A stretch of DNA of 64,000 nucleotides from Brevibacillus panacihumi W25 (GTDB lineage Bacteria > Bacillota > Bacilli > Brevibacillales > Brevibacillaceae). Below the pieces are notes generated by a model. That model had not been told where the DNA came from, did no database searches, and was given only the letters and a program-made list of their open reading frames with translations. The position numbers and the translations under genes are program-made. This document shows, piece after piece, positions 1-7,942 of this stretch (positions within the stretch are counted from its first letter, which is position 1; each line of letters begins with the position of its first letter). The stretch is taken from assembly GCF_000503775.1 (NCBI RefSeq), contig NZ_KI629785.1, forward strand, positions 620,001-684,000, in the 5' to 3' direction.

Positions 1-1284
1 CAGCCGGATATGACCCGCCAGCTTCTGATCTTTGAATACCTCTACAACATACGTCAATCCGTTATTGCTCTCGTCGAGATAGGGGTGGTCAATCTGCTGG
101 GGATCCCCCATCAGGACGATTTTGGATCCATCCCCTACCCTAGTCAGAATCGTCTTGACTTCATGCTTGGTCAGGTTTTGCGCCTCATCGATAATGATAA
201 ACTGCTCGGGTATGGAACGGCCGCGGATATAGGTCAAGGCCTCCACTTGCAAACTGCCCATTCCGGCGAGAATTTTATCGAGATCTCCGGGACGCTTTGT
301 GTTGAACAAATACTCCAAATTATCATAAATCGGCTGCATCCACGGCCTCAGCTTCTCTTCCTTTTCGCCTGGCAGATAGCCGATATCTTTTCCTAAAGGG
401 ACAATCGGTCTTGCCACCAACAACTTTTTATATTTTTGCTGATCCTCGATTTGCAGCAATCCAGCTGCCAGAGCCAGCAATGTTTTTCCTGTACCTGCCT
501 TTCCTGTCATGGTTACTAATGGAATATCATCTCGTAGCAGCAATTCGGTCGCCATGCGCTGCTGAACATTCCTCGCCCGAATCCCCCAGATCGGGTCTTC
601 GTCTGAAACCAGCATTTCCAGTGTCTTTCCTTCGGTGTCCACCTTCCCGATCGCGGAGATGGACGGGTTCAGTTCGTCTTTCAAGATCAGAAATTGATGC
701 GGATGGAAGCGGTGGCGCGGAAAACAGATGGGTAAATGCAGCTTGCGGGTCGCGTAATAGGATGCAATGACTTCGGACGAGACCAGCATTTTTTGATAAC
801 CCGTGTACAGGCTGGAAAATTCACCCACTACCCGGTCAGACAAAAAATCCTCTGCCGTCAGATTCAGGGCATCGGCTTTCACACGCATCAGGGCATCCTT
901 GCTGACGAGAATGACCGGCCGCGGTTGGGGAGAGAGATTTTCCTCCTCCTGTAAATTTAGTGCTACAGCTAAAATCCGATTGTCATTGGTCATTTCCGTA
1001 AATTGTTTTTGCAGCTTGTGCAGGGATGAATGGTTCAATTCGACGCGAAACAATCCACCCGTCTCGAGGGTAATACCGGTGTGCAGATGGCCATGCTCGC
1101 GAAAGCTGTCCAGAAGACGCGAGACATAGCGGGCGTTCCTCCCAATTTCATCCATATAGCGCTTCTTGGAATCAATCTCTTCCAACACTACAGCGGGTAT
1201 GATGATTTCGTTGTCAGCGAAGGAAAACATCGCCCGAGGATCTTGCAGGAGTACGTTGGTGTCCAGTACGTAGATTTTCTTCAA
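1..1284 (-). CDS. ylaK: PhoH-family ATPase with N-terminal PIN domain (YlaK-like), C-terminus cut by window start
   Basis: The reading frame runs from a TTG at 1284 to the first base of the window and gives 428 residues, so only a short C-terminal piece is missing (B. subtilis YlaK is about 440 residues). The start is set by a GGAGG Shine-Dalgarno site 7-8 bases upstream; no ATG fits. Residues 1-150 form a PIN nuclease-like domain beginning KKIYVLDTNVLLQDP, with acidic residues at D8 and in VVLEEIDSKKR. Residues 240-428 are the PhoH/RhlB-like ATPase: Walker A GKAGTGKT at 261-268, the LVARPIVPLGKDIGYLPG signature, Walker B FIIIDEAQNL and GDPQQIDHPYLD. PIN-PhoH proteins (PhoH2 type) are thought to be RNA-processing or helicase-like enzymes; the biological role of YlaK is not settled. 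It is divergent from the ylaJ-like lipoprotein at 1487. Confidence 0.93.
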   Translation of the reverse strand, partial: MKKIYVLDTNVLLQDPRAMFSFADNEIIIPAVVLEEIDSKKRYMDEIGRNARYVSRLLDSFREHGHLHTGITLETGGLFRVELNHSSLHKLQKQFTEMTNDNRILAVALNLQEEENLSPQPRPVILVSKDALMRVKADALNLTAEDFLSDRVVGEFSSLYTGYQKMLVSSEVIASYYATRKLHLPICFPRHRFHPHQFLILKDELNPSISAIGKVDTEGKTLEMLVSDEDPIWGIRARNVQQRMATELLLRDDIPLVTMTGKAGTGKTLLALAAGLLQIEDQQKYKKLLVARPIVPLGKDIGYLPGEKEEKLRPWMQPIYDNLEYLFNTKRPGDLDKILAGMGSLQVEALTYIRGRSIPEQFIIIDEAQNLTKHEVKTILTRVGDGSKIVLMGDPQQIDHPYLDESNNGLTYVVEVFKDQKLAGHIRL

Positions 1285-1486
1285 AATCTCGCCTCCTATT
1301 ACCCATCTTATATACCCTATGCAATTTTTGGAGGGATGCGCTGTTGTAGAGGCCTGATGTATTACAGTCTATGTGCTTCTTTTCGCAGATAGTCTTGGAC
1401 CAAACAGAATGAAAACCGTCGCAAGCGAACACAATACACCTAAACCCTGCCCTCCTTGGAAGGTATACCAGTAAAGGAGAATGTAT

Positions 1487-2104
1487 GTGAAACGGAGCGT
1501 TATCACAACTATCAGCATCTGTCTCTTGCTCTCAGCCTGCACAACCACTGGCAATAAGCCTCCAGCGAACCAGGCAGCACCCAAGCAGAATCAAAACGCC
1601 CCCAAAACCCAGCGTGTCCAGCAGACAAACCCTGGACCTGTAAAAAACCAATCGGCGCAAGCTACCGCTGATCGCCTGGTTGAACTGGCAAAGCGTGTCC
1701 CCAAGGTAAATGGAGCTACCGCTGTCGTTGTCGGTAAGTATGCTGTTGTCGGGATTGATGTCAACGCCCATCTGGATCGACCTCAAGTAGGCGTGATCAA
1801 ATACTCCGTCGCCGAGGCATTGAAGGAAGATCCTCAAGGAGCTACCGCCTTGGTGACAGCAGACCCAGACATTGTGCAGCGACTTCGCGAGATGGGAGCT
1901 GACATCCGGAACGGACGCCCTGTCAGCGGCTTCGCAGAGGAAATGGCGGATATCGTCGGGCGGATCATCCCGCAGACCCCGGCACGGGTACAAAAGCGTG
2001 AACAAAAGCCTTCCAGGGAGAACGAACAGCGTATCAACAACGACGGCAGGTCAAAGCCACAAGGAAATGACAAGATCAACGTCAACCGCAAGACAAGTCC
2101 GTAA
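1487..2104 (+). CDS. ylaJ: YhcN/YlaJ-family sporulation lipoprotein
   Basis: This is a secreted lipoprotein of about 205 residues. I chose the GTG at 1487 because an AAGGAG site lies 7 bases upstream; the ATG at 1481 is almost on top of that site. The signal peptide KRSVITTISICLLLSAC ends in the lipobox LSAC. A low-complexity Gln/Asn/Pro linker follows, then the conserved YhcN domain from about residue 60 (RLVELAKRVPKVNGATAVVVGKYAVVGIDV, TADPDIVQRLREM). The tail is basic and Asn/Lys rich. In B. subtilis this family is found in the forespore and spore coat or inner membrane fraction. It sits divergently beside the PhoH gene, as ylaJ neighbours ylaK in B. subtilis. A second family member is at 13521. 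Confidence 0.9.
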   Translation: MKRSVITTISICLLLSACTTTGNKPPANQAAPKQNQNAPKTQRVQQTNPGPVKNQSAQATADRLVELAKRVPKVNGATAVVVGKYAVVGIDVNAHLDRPQVGVIKYSVAEALKEDPQGATALVTADPDIVQRLREMGADIRNGRPVSGFAEEMADIVGRIIPQTPARVQKREQKPSRENEQRINNDGRSKPQGNDKINVNRKTSP

Positions 2105-2113
2105 AAGACAAAA

Positions 2114-2153
2114 AAGACATTCCCCGGGGTTAAACCCGGGAGAATGTCTTTTT
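2114..2153. terminator. Bidirectional terminator between ylaJ and metC
   Basis: A long inverted repeat (AAGACATTCnCCGGG / CCCGGGnGAATGTCTT) with a short TTAAA loop has an A tract on one side and a T tract on the other, so it can act for both converging genes. The metC stop codon at 2130 lies inside the stem. Confidence 0.85.
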
Positions 2154-3314
2154 GTCGTCAGGGATGCGAAGTTCATGCAAGCTGTCGAGCGCCTGCGCCA
2201 GATCCTGCAGCAAATCCTCCGTGTCCTCCAATCCGGCAGACAGTCTGATCAACCCATCCGTTATTCCCCGCTTCTTTCTTTCCTCTGGCGGCATCGCTGC
2301 ATGAGACATCGCAGCAGGATAGGAGAGAATGGTTTCTACAGCACCGAGGCTGACCGCCACGATCGGCAGTTTGACCCGATCAAACACGGCTTTGGCCCGC
2401 TCCCGGCTGCCTACGTCAAACGAGAGAACAGCGCCGTGTCCACTGGCTTGACTCGTTTGTACATCGTGTCCTGCATGCGTACACAGGCCCGTATAATAGA
2501 CGCGGCTCACCGCCGGATGCTGGGAAAGCCATTGCGCAATGGTCTCTGCCGATCTCGAGCTGACATCCAGTCGCGCTTTGAGTGTCTTCAGCCCTCTCAT
2601 CACCAGCCAGCTGTCCTGCGCCCCAAGAATGGCTCCCATACCGTTTTGGATGAAATAAAGCTGTTTCCCTAAGGCTTCGTCTTTCGTGACAGCCAGACCG
2701 GCTATCACATCGCTGTGGCCTCCGATAAATTTGGTCGCACTATGAATGACGACATCAGCCCCAAGTTCCAGCGGTTTTTGATAATACGGCGTCATGAACG
2801 TGTTATCCACCATGACCAACAGATCATGCTTTTTGGCGATTCGACAAACCGCTGCGAGATCCGTCACTTTCAAGGTAGGGTTGGAGGGTGTCTCCAGGTA
2901 AATCCCTTTTGTCCCAGGCTTAATGGCGTTCTCCACCGCATGAGTGCAAGTGGTATCTACAAAGGTCACTTCGATCCCCATCCGCGACAGCACTTGGGTC
3001 AAGAAGCGAAACGTCCCGCCATATACATCCTCTGCCACAACGATGTGATCTCCTGCCGAGAACAGCATGAAGACGCTGGAGATCGCTGCCATCCCGGAAG
3101 CAAAAGCAAATCCTCTGGTCCCGCCCTCCAGTACAGCAATGGCCTCCTCCAGAGCATGCCTGGTCGGATTTCCTGAGCGCGCGTAATCATACAGACCGGG
3201 CGCATCGAGATCGGCCTGATGGAAGGTCGAAGCCTGATAGATCGGAACCGAAGAGGCCCCGGTTACTGGATCAAAACAAGAGACGCCGTGCAAGGCTTTC
3301 GTAGCAAAGTTCAT
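2130..3314 (-). CDS. metC: Cystathionine beta-lyase
   Basis: A PLP enzyme of the Cys/Met metabolism family, 394 residues. It cleaves cystathionine to homocysteine in methionine synthesis. The PLP lysine is K195 in SATKFIGGHSD, and the cofactor-binding YARSGNPTR and FASGMAAI motifs are present near residues 44 and 72. Its ATG overlaps the TGA of the upstream gene by four bases, so the two are translationally coupled in a metI-metC operon under the SAM riboswitch at 4568-4692. Family members are hard to tell apart by sequence alone (cystathionine gamma-lyase or gamma-synthase remain possible). The call of beta-lyase rests on the operon order known for B. subtilis metIC. Its last codons double as half of the terminator stem. 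Confidence 0.88.
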   Translation of the reverse strand: MNFATKALHGVSCFDPVTGASSVPIYQASTFHQADLDAPGLYDYARSGNPTRHALEEAIAVLEGGTRGFAFASGMAAISSVFMLFSAGDHIVVAEDVYGGTFRFLTQVLSRMGIEVTFVDTTCTHAVENAIKPGTKGIYLETPSNPTLKVTDLAAVCRIAKKHDLLVMVDNTFMTPYYQKPLELGADVVIHSATKFIGGHSDVIAGLAVTKDEALGKQLYFIQNGMGAILGAQDSWLVMRGLKTLKARLDVSSRSAETIAQWLSQHPAVSRVYYTGLCTHAGHDVQTSQASGHGAVLSFDVGSRERAKAVFDRVKLPIVAVSLGAVETILSYPAAMSHAAMPPEERKKRGITDGLIRLSAGLEDTEDLLQDLAQALDSLHELRIPDDKKTFSRV

Positions 3315-4474
3315 CGCAGCTGCCCCCCTGTGACGAGACTGGCATCCAAAGCCTGTGTCACATCAGCAGCCAGATCGTCGGGATGCTCGATGCCGACCGA
3401 CAACCGCAGCAACCGATCACATACCCCTACATATTCGCGTATCTCTTGCGGGATATCTGCGTGGGTTTGGGTTGCCGGATAGGTACACAGCGATTCGACA
3501 CCGCCGAGGCTTTCCGCAAAGGAGATCAGCTTGAGATTTTGCAGGAACACAGGAACCTGATCAGCGGACCTGACGCGAAAAGAGACCATGCCGCTGAAGC
3601 CGCTCGCTTGGGAGCTGTGTGTCTGATGACCAGGATGCTCGGGTAGGCCGGGATAAAATACCTCCGATACAGCCGGGTGCCCAAGAAGCTGCTTCGCTAC
3701 GGCAAAAGCATTGGATTGATGCCGTTCCATGCGCAGCGCCAGCGTTTTGAGCCCGCGCAAGAGCAGCCAACTGTCCTGTGGCCCCAGTACAGCTCCAATT
3801 GTGTTATGTAAAAATTTCACCTTTTCCGACAGCTCAGAGCCCTTGGTCACGATCAAGCCGGCGAGAACATCGTTGTGACCGCCGAGATACTTGGTGCCGC
3901 TGTGGAGAACAATATCTGCCCCAAGCTCCAGCGGACGTTGGAAGTAAGGGGTCATAAACGTGTTGTCCACGATCGTAAGCAAGCCATGCTCTTTTGCCAA
4001 TTGAGCCACTTCGCGCAGATCCGTGATCTGCATGAGTGGATTGGTAGGCGTCTCTACAAAAATCGCTTTGGTCTCCGGACGGATTGCCGCCCTTACCGCT
4101 TCCGTGTCCCGCAGGTCTGCATACGTGAACCAAAGCCCGTAGCGGGTAAGAACTTGCTCGAATAATCGATAGGTTCCGCCATATAAATCCAGTGAAACGA
4201 TGATGTGGTCCCTTTGCGAAAACAAGCCCATCGTGGTGTGGATGGCTGCCATCCCGGAAGCACACGCAAACCCGCTGTCTCCGGATTCAGCCGCCGCGAT
4301 GGCTTCTTCGAGAACGGCACGCGTCGGATTGCCCGTCCGCGTATAGTCGAATCCTGTACTTTCCCCAATCCCCGGATGGCGGTAAGCCGTCGCGTAATAG
4401 ACGGGAAAATTGATCGCTCCTGTTGTTTCTTCCTTGCCTACTCCTGTCTGAACCAGCTTTGTCTCCAAATGCAT
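3311..4474 (-). CDS. metI: Cystathionine gamma-synthase / O-acyl-homoserine thiolyase
   Basis: First gene of the metI-metC operon, 387 residues from the ATG at 4474. That start is preceded by a GAGGGGA site; an in-frame extension upstream to 4510 would overlap the riboswitch terminator and is unlikely. It is a Cys/Met-metabolism PLP enzyme: YTRTGNPTR near residue 44, FACASGMAAI near 69, VDNTFMTPYFQRPLELGAD near 168, and the PLP lysine K195 in SGTKYLGGHND. B. subtilis MetI joins an activated homoserine to cysteine (or sulfide). The SAM-I riboswitch upstream means expression should fall when SAM is abundant. The gene is paralogous to the downstream metC. Confidence 0.9.
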   Translation of the reverse strand: MHLETKLVQTGVGKEETTGAINFPVYYATAYRHPGIGESTGFDYTRTGNPTRAVLEEAIAAAESGDSGFACASGMAAIHTTMGLFSQRDHIIVSLDLYGGTYRLFEQVLTRYGLWFTYADLRDTEAVRAAIRPETKAIFVETPTNPLMQITDLREVAQLAKEHGLLTIVDNTFMTPYFQRPLELGADIVLHSGTKYLGGHNDVLAGLIVTKGSELSEKVKFLHNTIGAVLGPQDSWLLLRGLKTLALRMERHQSNAFAVAKQLLGHPAVSEVFYPGLPEHPGHQTHSSQASGFSGMVSFRVRSADQVPVFLQNLKLISFAESLGGVESLCTYPATQTHADIPQEIREYVGVCDRLLRLSVGIEHPDDLAADVTQALDASLVTGGQLR

Positions 4475-4510
4475 CTTGATCCCGCTCCCCTCAATCGTTT
4501 GCGAGGGCAT

Positions 4511-4546
4511 GAAAAAAGCCCCCTTTCCTCAGAAAGAAGGCTTTGA
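4511..4546 (-). terminator. SAM-riboswitch expression-platform terminator
   Basis: On the minus strand AAAGCCTTCTTTC pairs with GAAAGGGGGCTTT and is followed by a T run, directly between the SAM aptamer and metI. Ligand-bound aptamer is expected to favour this terminator. Confidence 0.85.
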
Positions 4547-4567
4547 TTACGTCACCGTAAGCAAATC

Positions 4568-4692
4568 CTTCTTATCTGTCAGAGTTCAACACTCTGCAGG
4601 AATTAGCACCAGTATCTCCCTGTATATCGCTACACAGGTGATTGGTTGCCGGGCATCATCGGGCCAGTCCCTCCGCCTCTCTGGATAAGAAG
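4568..4692 (-). ncRNA. SAM-I (S-box) riboswitch
   Basis: Read on the minus strand, the element shows the S-box core: CTTATC, AGAGAGGCGGAGGGACTGG, CCCGATG-TGCCCGGCAACC, GGTGCTAATTCC, and closing GACAGATAAG that pairs back with CTTATC to form P1. It controls metI-metC by transcription termination through the hairpin at 4511-4546. Confidence 0.97.
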
Positions 4693-4727
4693 AATAAACG
4701 ATGTAATTGTAGGTGTTAATGATGCTA

Positions 4728-4757
4728 ATACTACCGGAATAGTCGCCCTTTTGTCAA
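4728..4757 (-). promoter_or_regulatory. Sigma-A-type promoter of the SAM riboswitch-metIC transcript
   Basis: On the minus strand TTGACA (4752-4757) and TAGTAT (4728-4733) are separated by 18 bases. The predicted start site falls just upstream of the SAM aptamer. Confidence 0.7.
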
Positions 4758-4767
4758 TCCATTTTTT

Positions 4768-5232
4768 TCAAGTCAATTCTGCCTTTCTCAAAGCCGCCAT
4801 GACCTGCTGATCCAGCTTGGTAGCCGCCTTTTTGTCATATGTTTTTTCATATTGTGGATCTGCCGAAATTCGGGAACCATAAAACATGATGTCCCGTACG
4901 GCATAAATTTGCATTTCCACAAGAGCCAGCTTGAGCGGCACTTCTTCGATTCGCTGTGTCTTGACATGCGCCAGACCGTTCAGCGCATACGAAGATCCTC
5001 CCCCGATCAGTTGGATGACCACTTCGGGATGCTTCTCGATATTCGCCAAAATGCGGGAACGGCTGTCAATAGCGAGCAGTATTTTTTGTGCCGAGACGGC
5101 GTAGACCCAGGACAGGGAATGGAGAGAGGGCGCACCCGTCTCGTGGTCAATCGTAGCCAGTGTCACAAATCGCTCCTGTTGCAACAGCGCAAACAAGTCT
5201 TCGGACAATGTTTGGGAAACCGTTTCAGCCAT
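4768..5232 (-). CDS. ylaL: Pyridoxamine 5'-phosphate oxidase-like FMN-binding split-barrel protein (YlaL-like)
   Basis: The start is the ATG at 5232, which has GGGAGG eight bases upstream, giving 154 residues; a longer in-frame reading to 5319 lacks such a site. The sequence (LFALLQQERFVTLATIDHETGAPSLHS, then SRILANIEKHPEVVIQLIGGG) has the pattern of the PNPOx-like split barrel, a small dimeric flavin- or heme-binding fold. No specific substrate can be deduced. The ylaL symbol rests on the neighbourhood (ylaJ, ylaK, ylaH nearby) more than on specific motifs. It is divergent from the DUF5665 gene at 5353. Confidence 0.72.
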   Translation of the reverse strand: MAETVSQTLSEDLFALLQQERFVTLATIDHETGAPSLHSLSWVYAVSAQKILLAIDSRSRILANIEKHPEVVIQLIGGGSSYALNGLAHVKTQRIEEVPLKLALVEMQIYAVRDIMFYGSRISADPQYEKTYDKKAATKLDQQVMAALRKAELT

Positions 5233-5352
5233 GCCTGTATCCTCCCGAAAAAGATATCTCCATTCATTGTACTCCCCCTGCATGGCGGCTAGCAACAGGT
5301 ACCAGCAGGTTCCCCGCAACGAGTACGATCAAAAGGAAAAGGAGGCTAAATG

Positions 5353-5676
5353 ATGACCCCTACTGAACGTTTGCTGGACCAAATCGACGACCTCTTGCAG
5401 GAGATCGCGGAGGTTCGCAAGCTGAATGAAAGGATGGACAAAATCGCCATGTTTCTCGAAGATGTCCGCCTTGCTGATGTGATCCAAAATTACACAGCCC
5501 CGCGCAAGCTGCTTTGGACGAATTTCCTAGCAGGTCTTGCCCGGGGGCTTGGTTTGACGATCGGAACGGCGATCGTATTGGCTTTATTCGGTTCGCTGCT
5601 CTCCCAATTTCTCTCGATCCCGATCATCGGAGACTACATTAGACAGATTATCGATTACATTGAATCCTATCGGTAA
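5353..5676 (+). CDS. DUF5665-type small membrane protein
   Basis: About 107 residues. Two adjacent ATGs exist at 5350 and 5353; the AAGGAGG site ending at 5345 fits the second better. Residues 1-45 are an amphipathic, probably coiled-coil helix (LLDQIDDLLQEIAEVRKLNE), followed by TAPRKLLWTNFLAGLARGLG, one membrane segment (LTIGTAIVLALFGSLLSQFL) and a short tail. The arrangement matches what I recall of the DUF5665 family of Bacillales, whose function is unknown. No operon partner is evident: the gene upstream is divergent and the gene downstream converges on it. Confidence 0.72.
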   Translation: MTPTERLLDQIDDLLQEIAEVRKLNERMDKIAMFLEDVRLADVIQNYTAPRKLLWTNFLAGLARGLGLTIGTAIVLALFGSLLSQFLSIPIIGDYIRQIIDYIESYR

Positions 5677-5687
5677 GTCTGACAGGC

Positions 5688-7133
5688 TTAATCCTCATCT
5701 TCTTCGTCATCGTCATCGTCGTCGTTATCATCTTTTTTCTTTGATTTTTTGTCCTTGTTTTTCCAATACCCGTAAGCATTCCCCTGTGGTTGCTTCTGCT
5801 TGTCATTCCAAGCTTCCTGGGTATACTCAAGCTCCTTCTCCAGAACCAGTTTGCCGTCTACATAGAGCTGCAGTTGAACGGATTTTCCGTCAAAGGCATT
5901 CTTGTTTCCTTTATGCGAGATCGTATGGGTAAATTGGCCGTGCGCATTTGGATGGACGACTTTCTTTTCACCATTCGGCGCCACAATGACCAGGCTCACA
6001 TTCTTTTGCTTTTTGTCCCAGCCTGAGATGGTCCCGTTTACCTTGAGGTTCTTTTCATTGGCAAAAAGGGAGGCTGTACCCGTGAGTGTATATTTTCCCG
6101 TTTCCGGTTTGTCTTTTTCATTGATTACTTGAACATCTACATACGTGGATTCAAGCTTTTTGTCTCCATCGTAGACTTCTACCAATGCCTTTCCTTTGCC
6201 TGCCGCTACGTCTTTTAGAGTAGCATTGAAGCTGCCTACGCCATCCCAAAGCTTTTGCACCTTCACTGATTTCTTCTCGCCGTTGTAGGTAACAGTAACT
6301 TTATCGGCAGGAAGCATCACGATGCCGCGCAACTTCAACTCAGATTTCTTGGCATCCAAGACAGATTGCACTTGCATGAGAAGGTTTTCTGCTTCTTGTG
6401 CAATCAGTTTGACATTCTTGCTATCTACCATTTTGCTGTCTGCATAGGCTTTCACAATAGCGTACTCGTCCTTCATGCTTGCGTCCCAGGTGAAGCTTAC
6501 TGTAAACGTATGCTCACTGGAAGGCACGACAGAGATGGTGTCCCCATTCGGCTTGGTGATGATCACTTTGGTTACATCGGGTGAAACAACCCCTTTTATG
6601 TAAACCTTGTTGTCTCTTGTCTCAGCATCTACGCTGACGATCTCCTGATCTTCCAAGAAACGAACTTCCAGCCAAATATCACGATAGTGCTCCTGATAAA
6701 TGCGTATCCATTCTTCTGGATGGTCTTGCATAAACGTTTGCAGATGAGTATCCAGATCCAGCTCATCTACGATAATGTACAGATGTTCTGCTTGCTGCTT
6801 CAGTAAAATTTGCAGGGTATCAGGGTCATTCAAGGCCAATTCGCGCAGATTGTAGCGGGTAATTTTTTTCCCTTCGTCATTCATGACGACTTTGGTCGCC
6901 GAAGGAGTCAATTCCCGAGAAGCCGTTAGCTGTGCCGGCTGATTGGATGTCTTAACAGCAGCGGCTACTGCTCCCTTGTTCTCGAGTGGAGTGGCTGTGA
7001 TCGTACCTACTGATATTTTGGGGTTTCCTGAAGTCGCCTCCACACTGGCATTCGCCAATAAGGGCGTCACCCCGCCAATCAATACGGCTGTCGTCATGAC
7101 GGCCACGACGGGTCTGGTCAACACTTTTTTCAT
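5688..7133 (-). CDS. Secreted protein with tandem Ig-like domains and acidic C-terminal tail, function unknown
   Basis: 481 residues with an N-terminal signal peptide (KKVLTRPVVAVMTTAVLIGG, cleavage probably after ANA near residue 29). A helical stretch follows at about 95-170 (YNLRELALNDPDTLQILLKQ, then acidic and aromatic residues). After it come about three beta-sandwich-like segments of 80-90 residues, at roughly 175-245, 265-335 and 345-430. The first and third carry a PNG.. turn and each ends in a K/D-x-V-V-L type strand. The extreme C-terminus is a basic patch (KNKDKKSKKK) followed by about fourteen Asp/Glu residues. No catalytic motif, LPXTG or SLH motif is visible. It could bind cations or cell-wall polymers; that is inference only. 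I do not recognise the family. Confidence 0.8.
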   Translation of the reverse strand: MKKVLTRPVVAVMTTAVLIGGVTPLLANASVEATSGNPKISVGTITATPLENKGAVAAAVKTSNQPAQLTASRELTPSATKVVMNDEGKKITRYNLRELALNDPDTLQILLKQQAEHLYIIVDELDLDTHLQTFMQDHPEEWIRIYQEHYRDIWLEVRFLEDQEIVSVDAETRDNKVYIKGVVSPDVTKVIITKPNGDTISVVPSSEHTFTVSFTWDASMKDEYAIVKAYADSKMVDSKNVKLIAQEAENLLMQVQSVLDAKKSELKLRGIVMLPADKVTVTYNGEKKSVKVQKLWDGVGSFNATLKDVAAGKGKALVEVYDGDKKLESTYVDVQVINEKDKPETGKYTLTGTASLFANEKNLKVNGTISGWDKKQKNVSLVIVAPNGEKKVVHPNAHGQFTHTISHKGNKNAFDGKSVQLQLYVDGKLVLEKELEYTQEAWNDKQKQPQGNAYGYWKNKDKKSKKKDDNDDDDDDEEDED

Positions 7134-7269
7134 AGATGTTCCTCCTTCATGTCTCTATCCCTTTATCTAACCTCACCCTGGGCACAGTTACTGACGGGAC
7201 GCATGACAGAAAGGTTGCAGGAACATAAGAAAAACTTGGCTTATTGACAAGACCAGAAACATTTTGAAG

Positions 7270-7311
7270 GAAATAAAAACTCCCGCCAGCATCGGAGCTG
7301 GAAGGAGTTTA
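7270..7311 (-). terminator. Terminator downstream of the 90-residue gene
   Basis: AAACTCC-CCAGC / GCTGG-GGAGTTT hairpin; on the minus strand the right arm is followed by TTTTTATTT. Confidence 0.75.
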
Positions 7312-7327
7312 TGGGCTTCCCGAACAA

Positions 7328-7600
7328 TCATGCTTGATAACGGGGTTCATTTTCAATGGCAACCAACAGGGCATCTACGGCTTCCGCAGGGTATCTGGAT
7401 TCTGAAGCTTCGGTCTTCGTCTTATCTGTCAGGACGTACCAGTCCCCTTCCCGTCGATATGCCAAGTCTTCGATCCCATGATCCTCACGCAAGACTTCGC
7501 GAAAAAAAGCAGCGGTATCAAAGGCAGACTTGTCATCTGGCCTGGCCTCGGCTACGACTTGAATTTGCAGCCAATTAAACAGGGCGTCTTCCCGCTTCAT
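7328..7600 (-). CDS. Hypothetical protein, 90 residues
   Basis: The ATG at 7600 has a GGGGGAG site six to seven bases upstream, and a terminator follows the stop. The protein is soluble and acidic (starts KREDALFNWLQIQVVAEARP; central GDWYVLTDKTKTE; ends YPAEAVDALLVAIENEPRYQA) with no Cys or membrane segment. I do not recognise a family. It is the last gene of the run nfo-ylaH-this gene, 11 bases after ylaH, so it may be cotranscribed with them. Confidence 0.7.
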   Translation of the reverse strand: MKREDALFNWLQIQVVAEARPDDKSAFDTAAFFREVLREDHGIEDLAYRREGDWYVLTDKTKTEASESRYPAEAVDALLVAIENEPRYQA

Positions 7601-7611
7601 CTACACTCCCC

Positions 7612-7938
7612 CTACCCTCTCTGGTTGGTGTTTGGTTTAATTCTCACTTTTACAATGACGAGAATCGCGATGGCGACCATCAAAGAGCTTTTTACCGGGA
7701 GTCCCGTATCCAAAATAGCAAAAATCAACGAGCCGGCAAACAAGAAGATGAGCAGCAGAATTGTCTTTAAAATCGGCATGCGAATCCGTGTGGCAAACCC
7801 CATATAATACACCAAAATCAGTTCTACGAAAATAATCCATGTCCGATTATGGTCTACCATTACCCGAAAGCTTTCATAAGCAGACAACTGTTCCGGATTT
7901 GCAGGGTAATAGGTAGATGCGAGCACGAGCCAATCCAT
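7612..7938 (-). CDS. ylaH: YlaH-like membrane protein
   Basis: 108 residues, with about three hydrophobic segments: near 33-48 (WIIFVELILVYYMGFATR), 55-75 (LKTILLLIFLFAGSLIFAIL) and 82-97 (SLMVAIAILVIVKVRI), and a basic tail. Length and pattern fit the YlaH family of Bacillales, of unknown function. It begins four bases after the nfo stop, so the two are probably cotranscribed. In B. subtilis ylaH follows typA; here typA is about 3.6 kb away on the same strand. Confidence 0.75.
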   Translation of the reverse strand: MDWLVLASTYYPANPEQLSAYESFRVMVDHNRTWIIFVELILVYYMGFATRIRMPILKTILLLIFLFAGSLIFAILDTGLPVKSSLMVAIAILVIVKVRIKPNTNQRG

Positions 7939-7942
7939 TGAC

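Noticed and set aside
1532..2005. Long open frame on the minus strand opposite the ylaJ-like gene
   Set aside because: No ribosome site, odd composition and complete overlap with a well supported lipoprotein gene.
4511..4689. Small open frame 4476-4688 on the plus strand
   Set aside because: It translates the reverse of the SAM riboswitch and its terminator.
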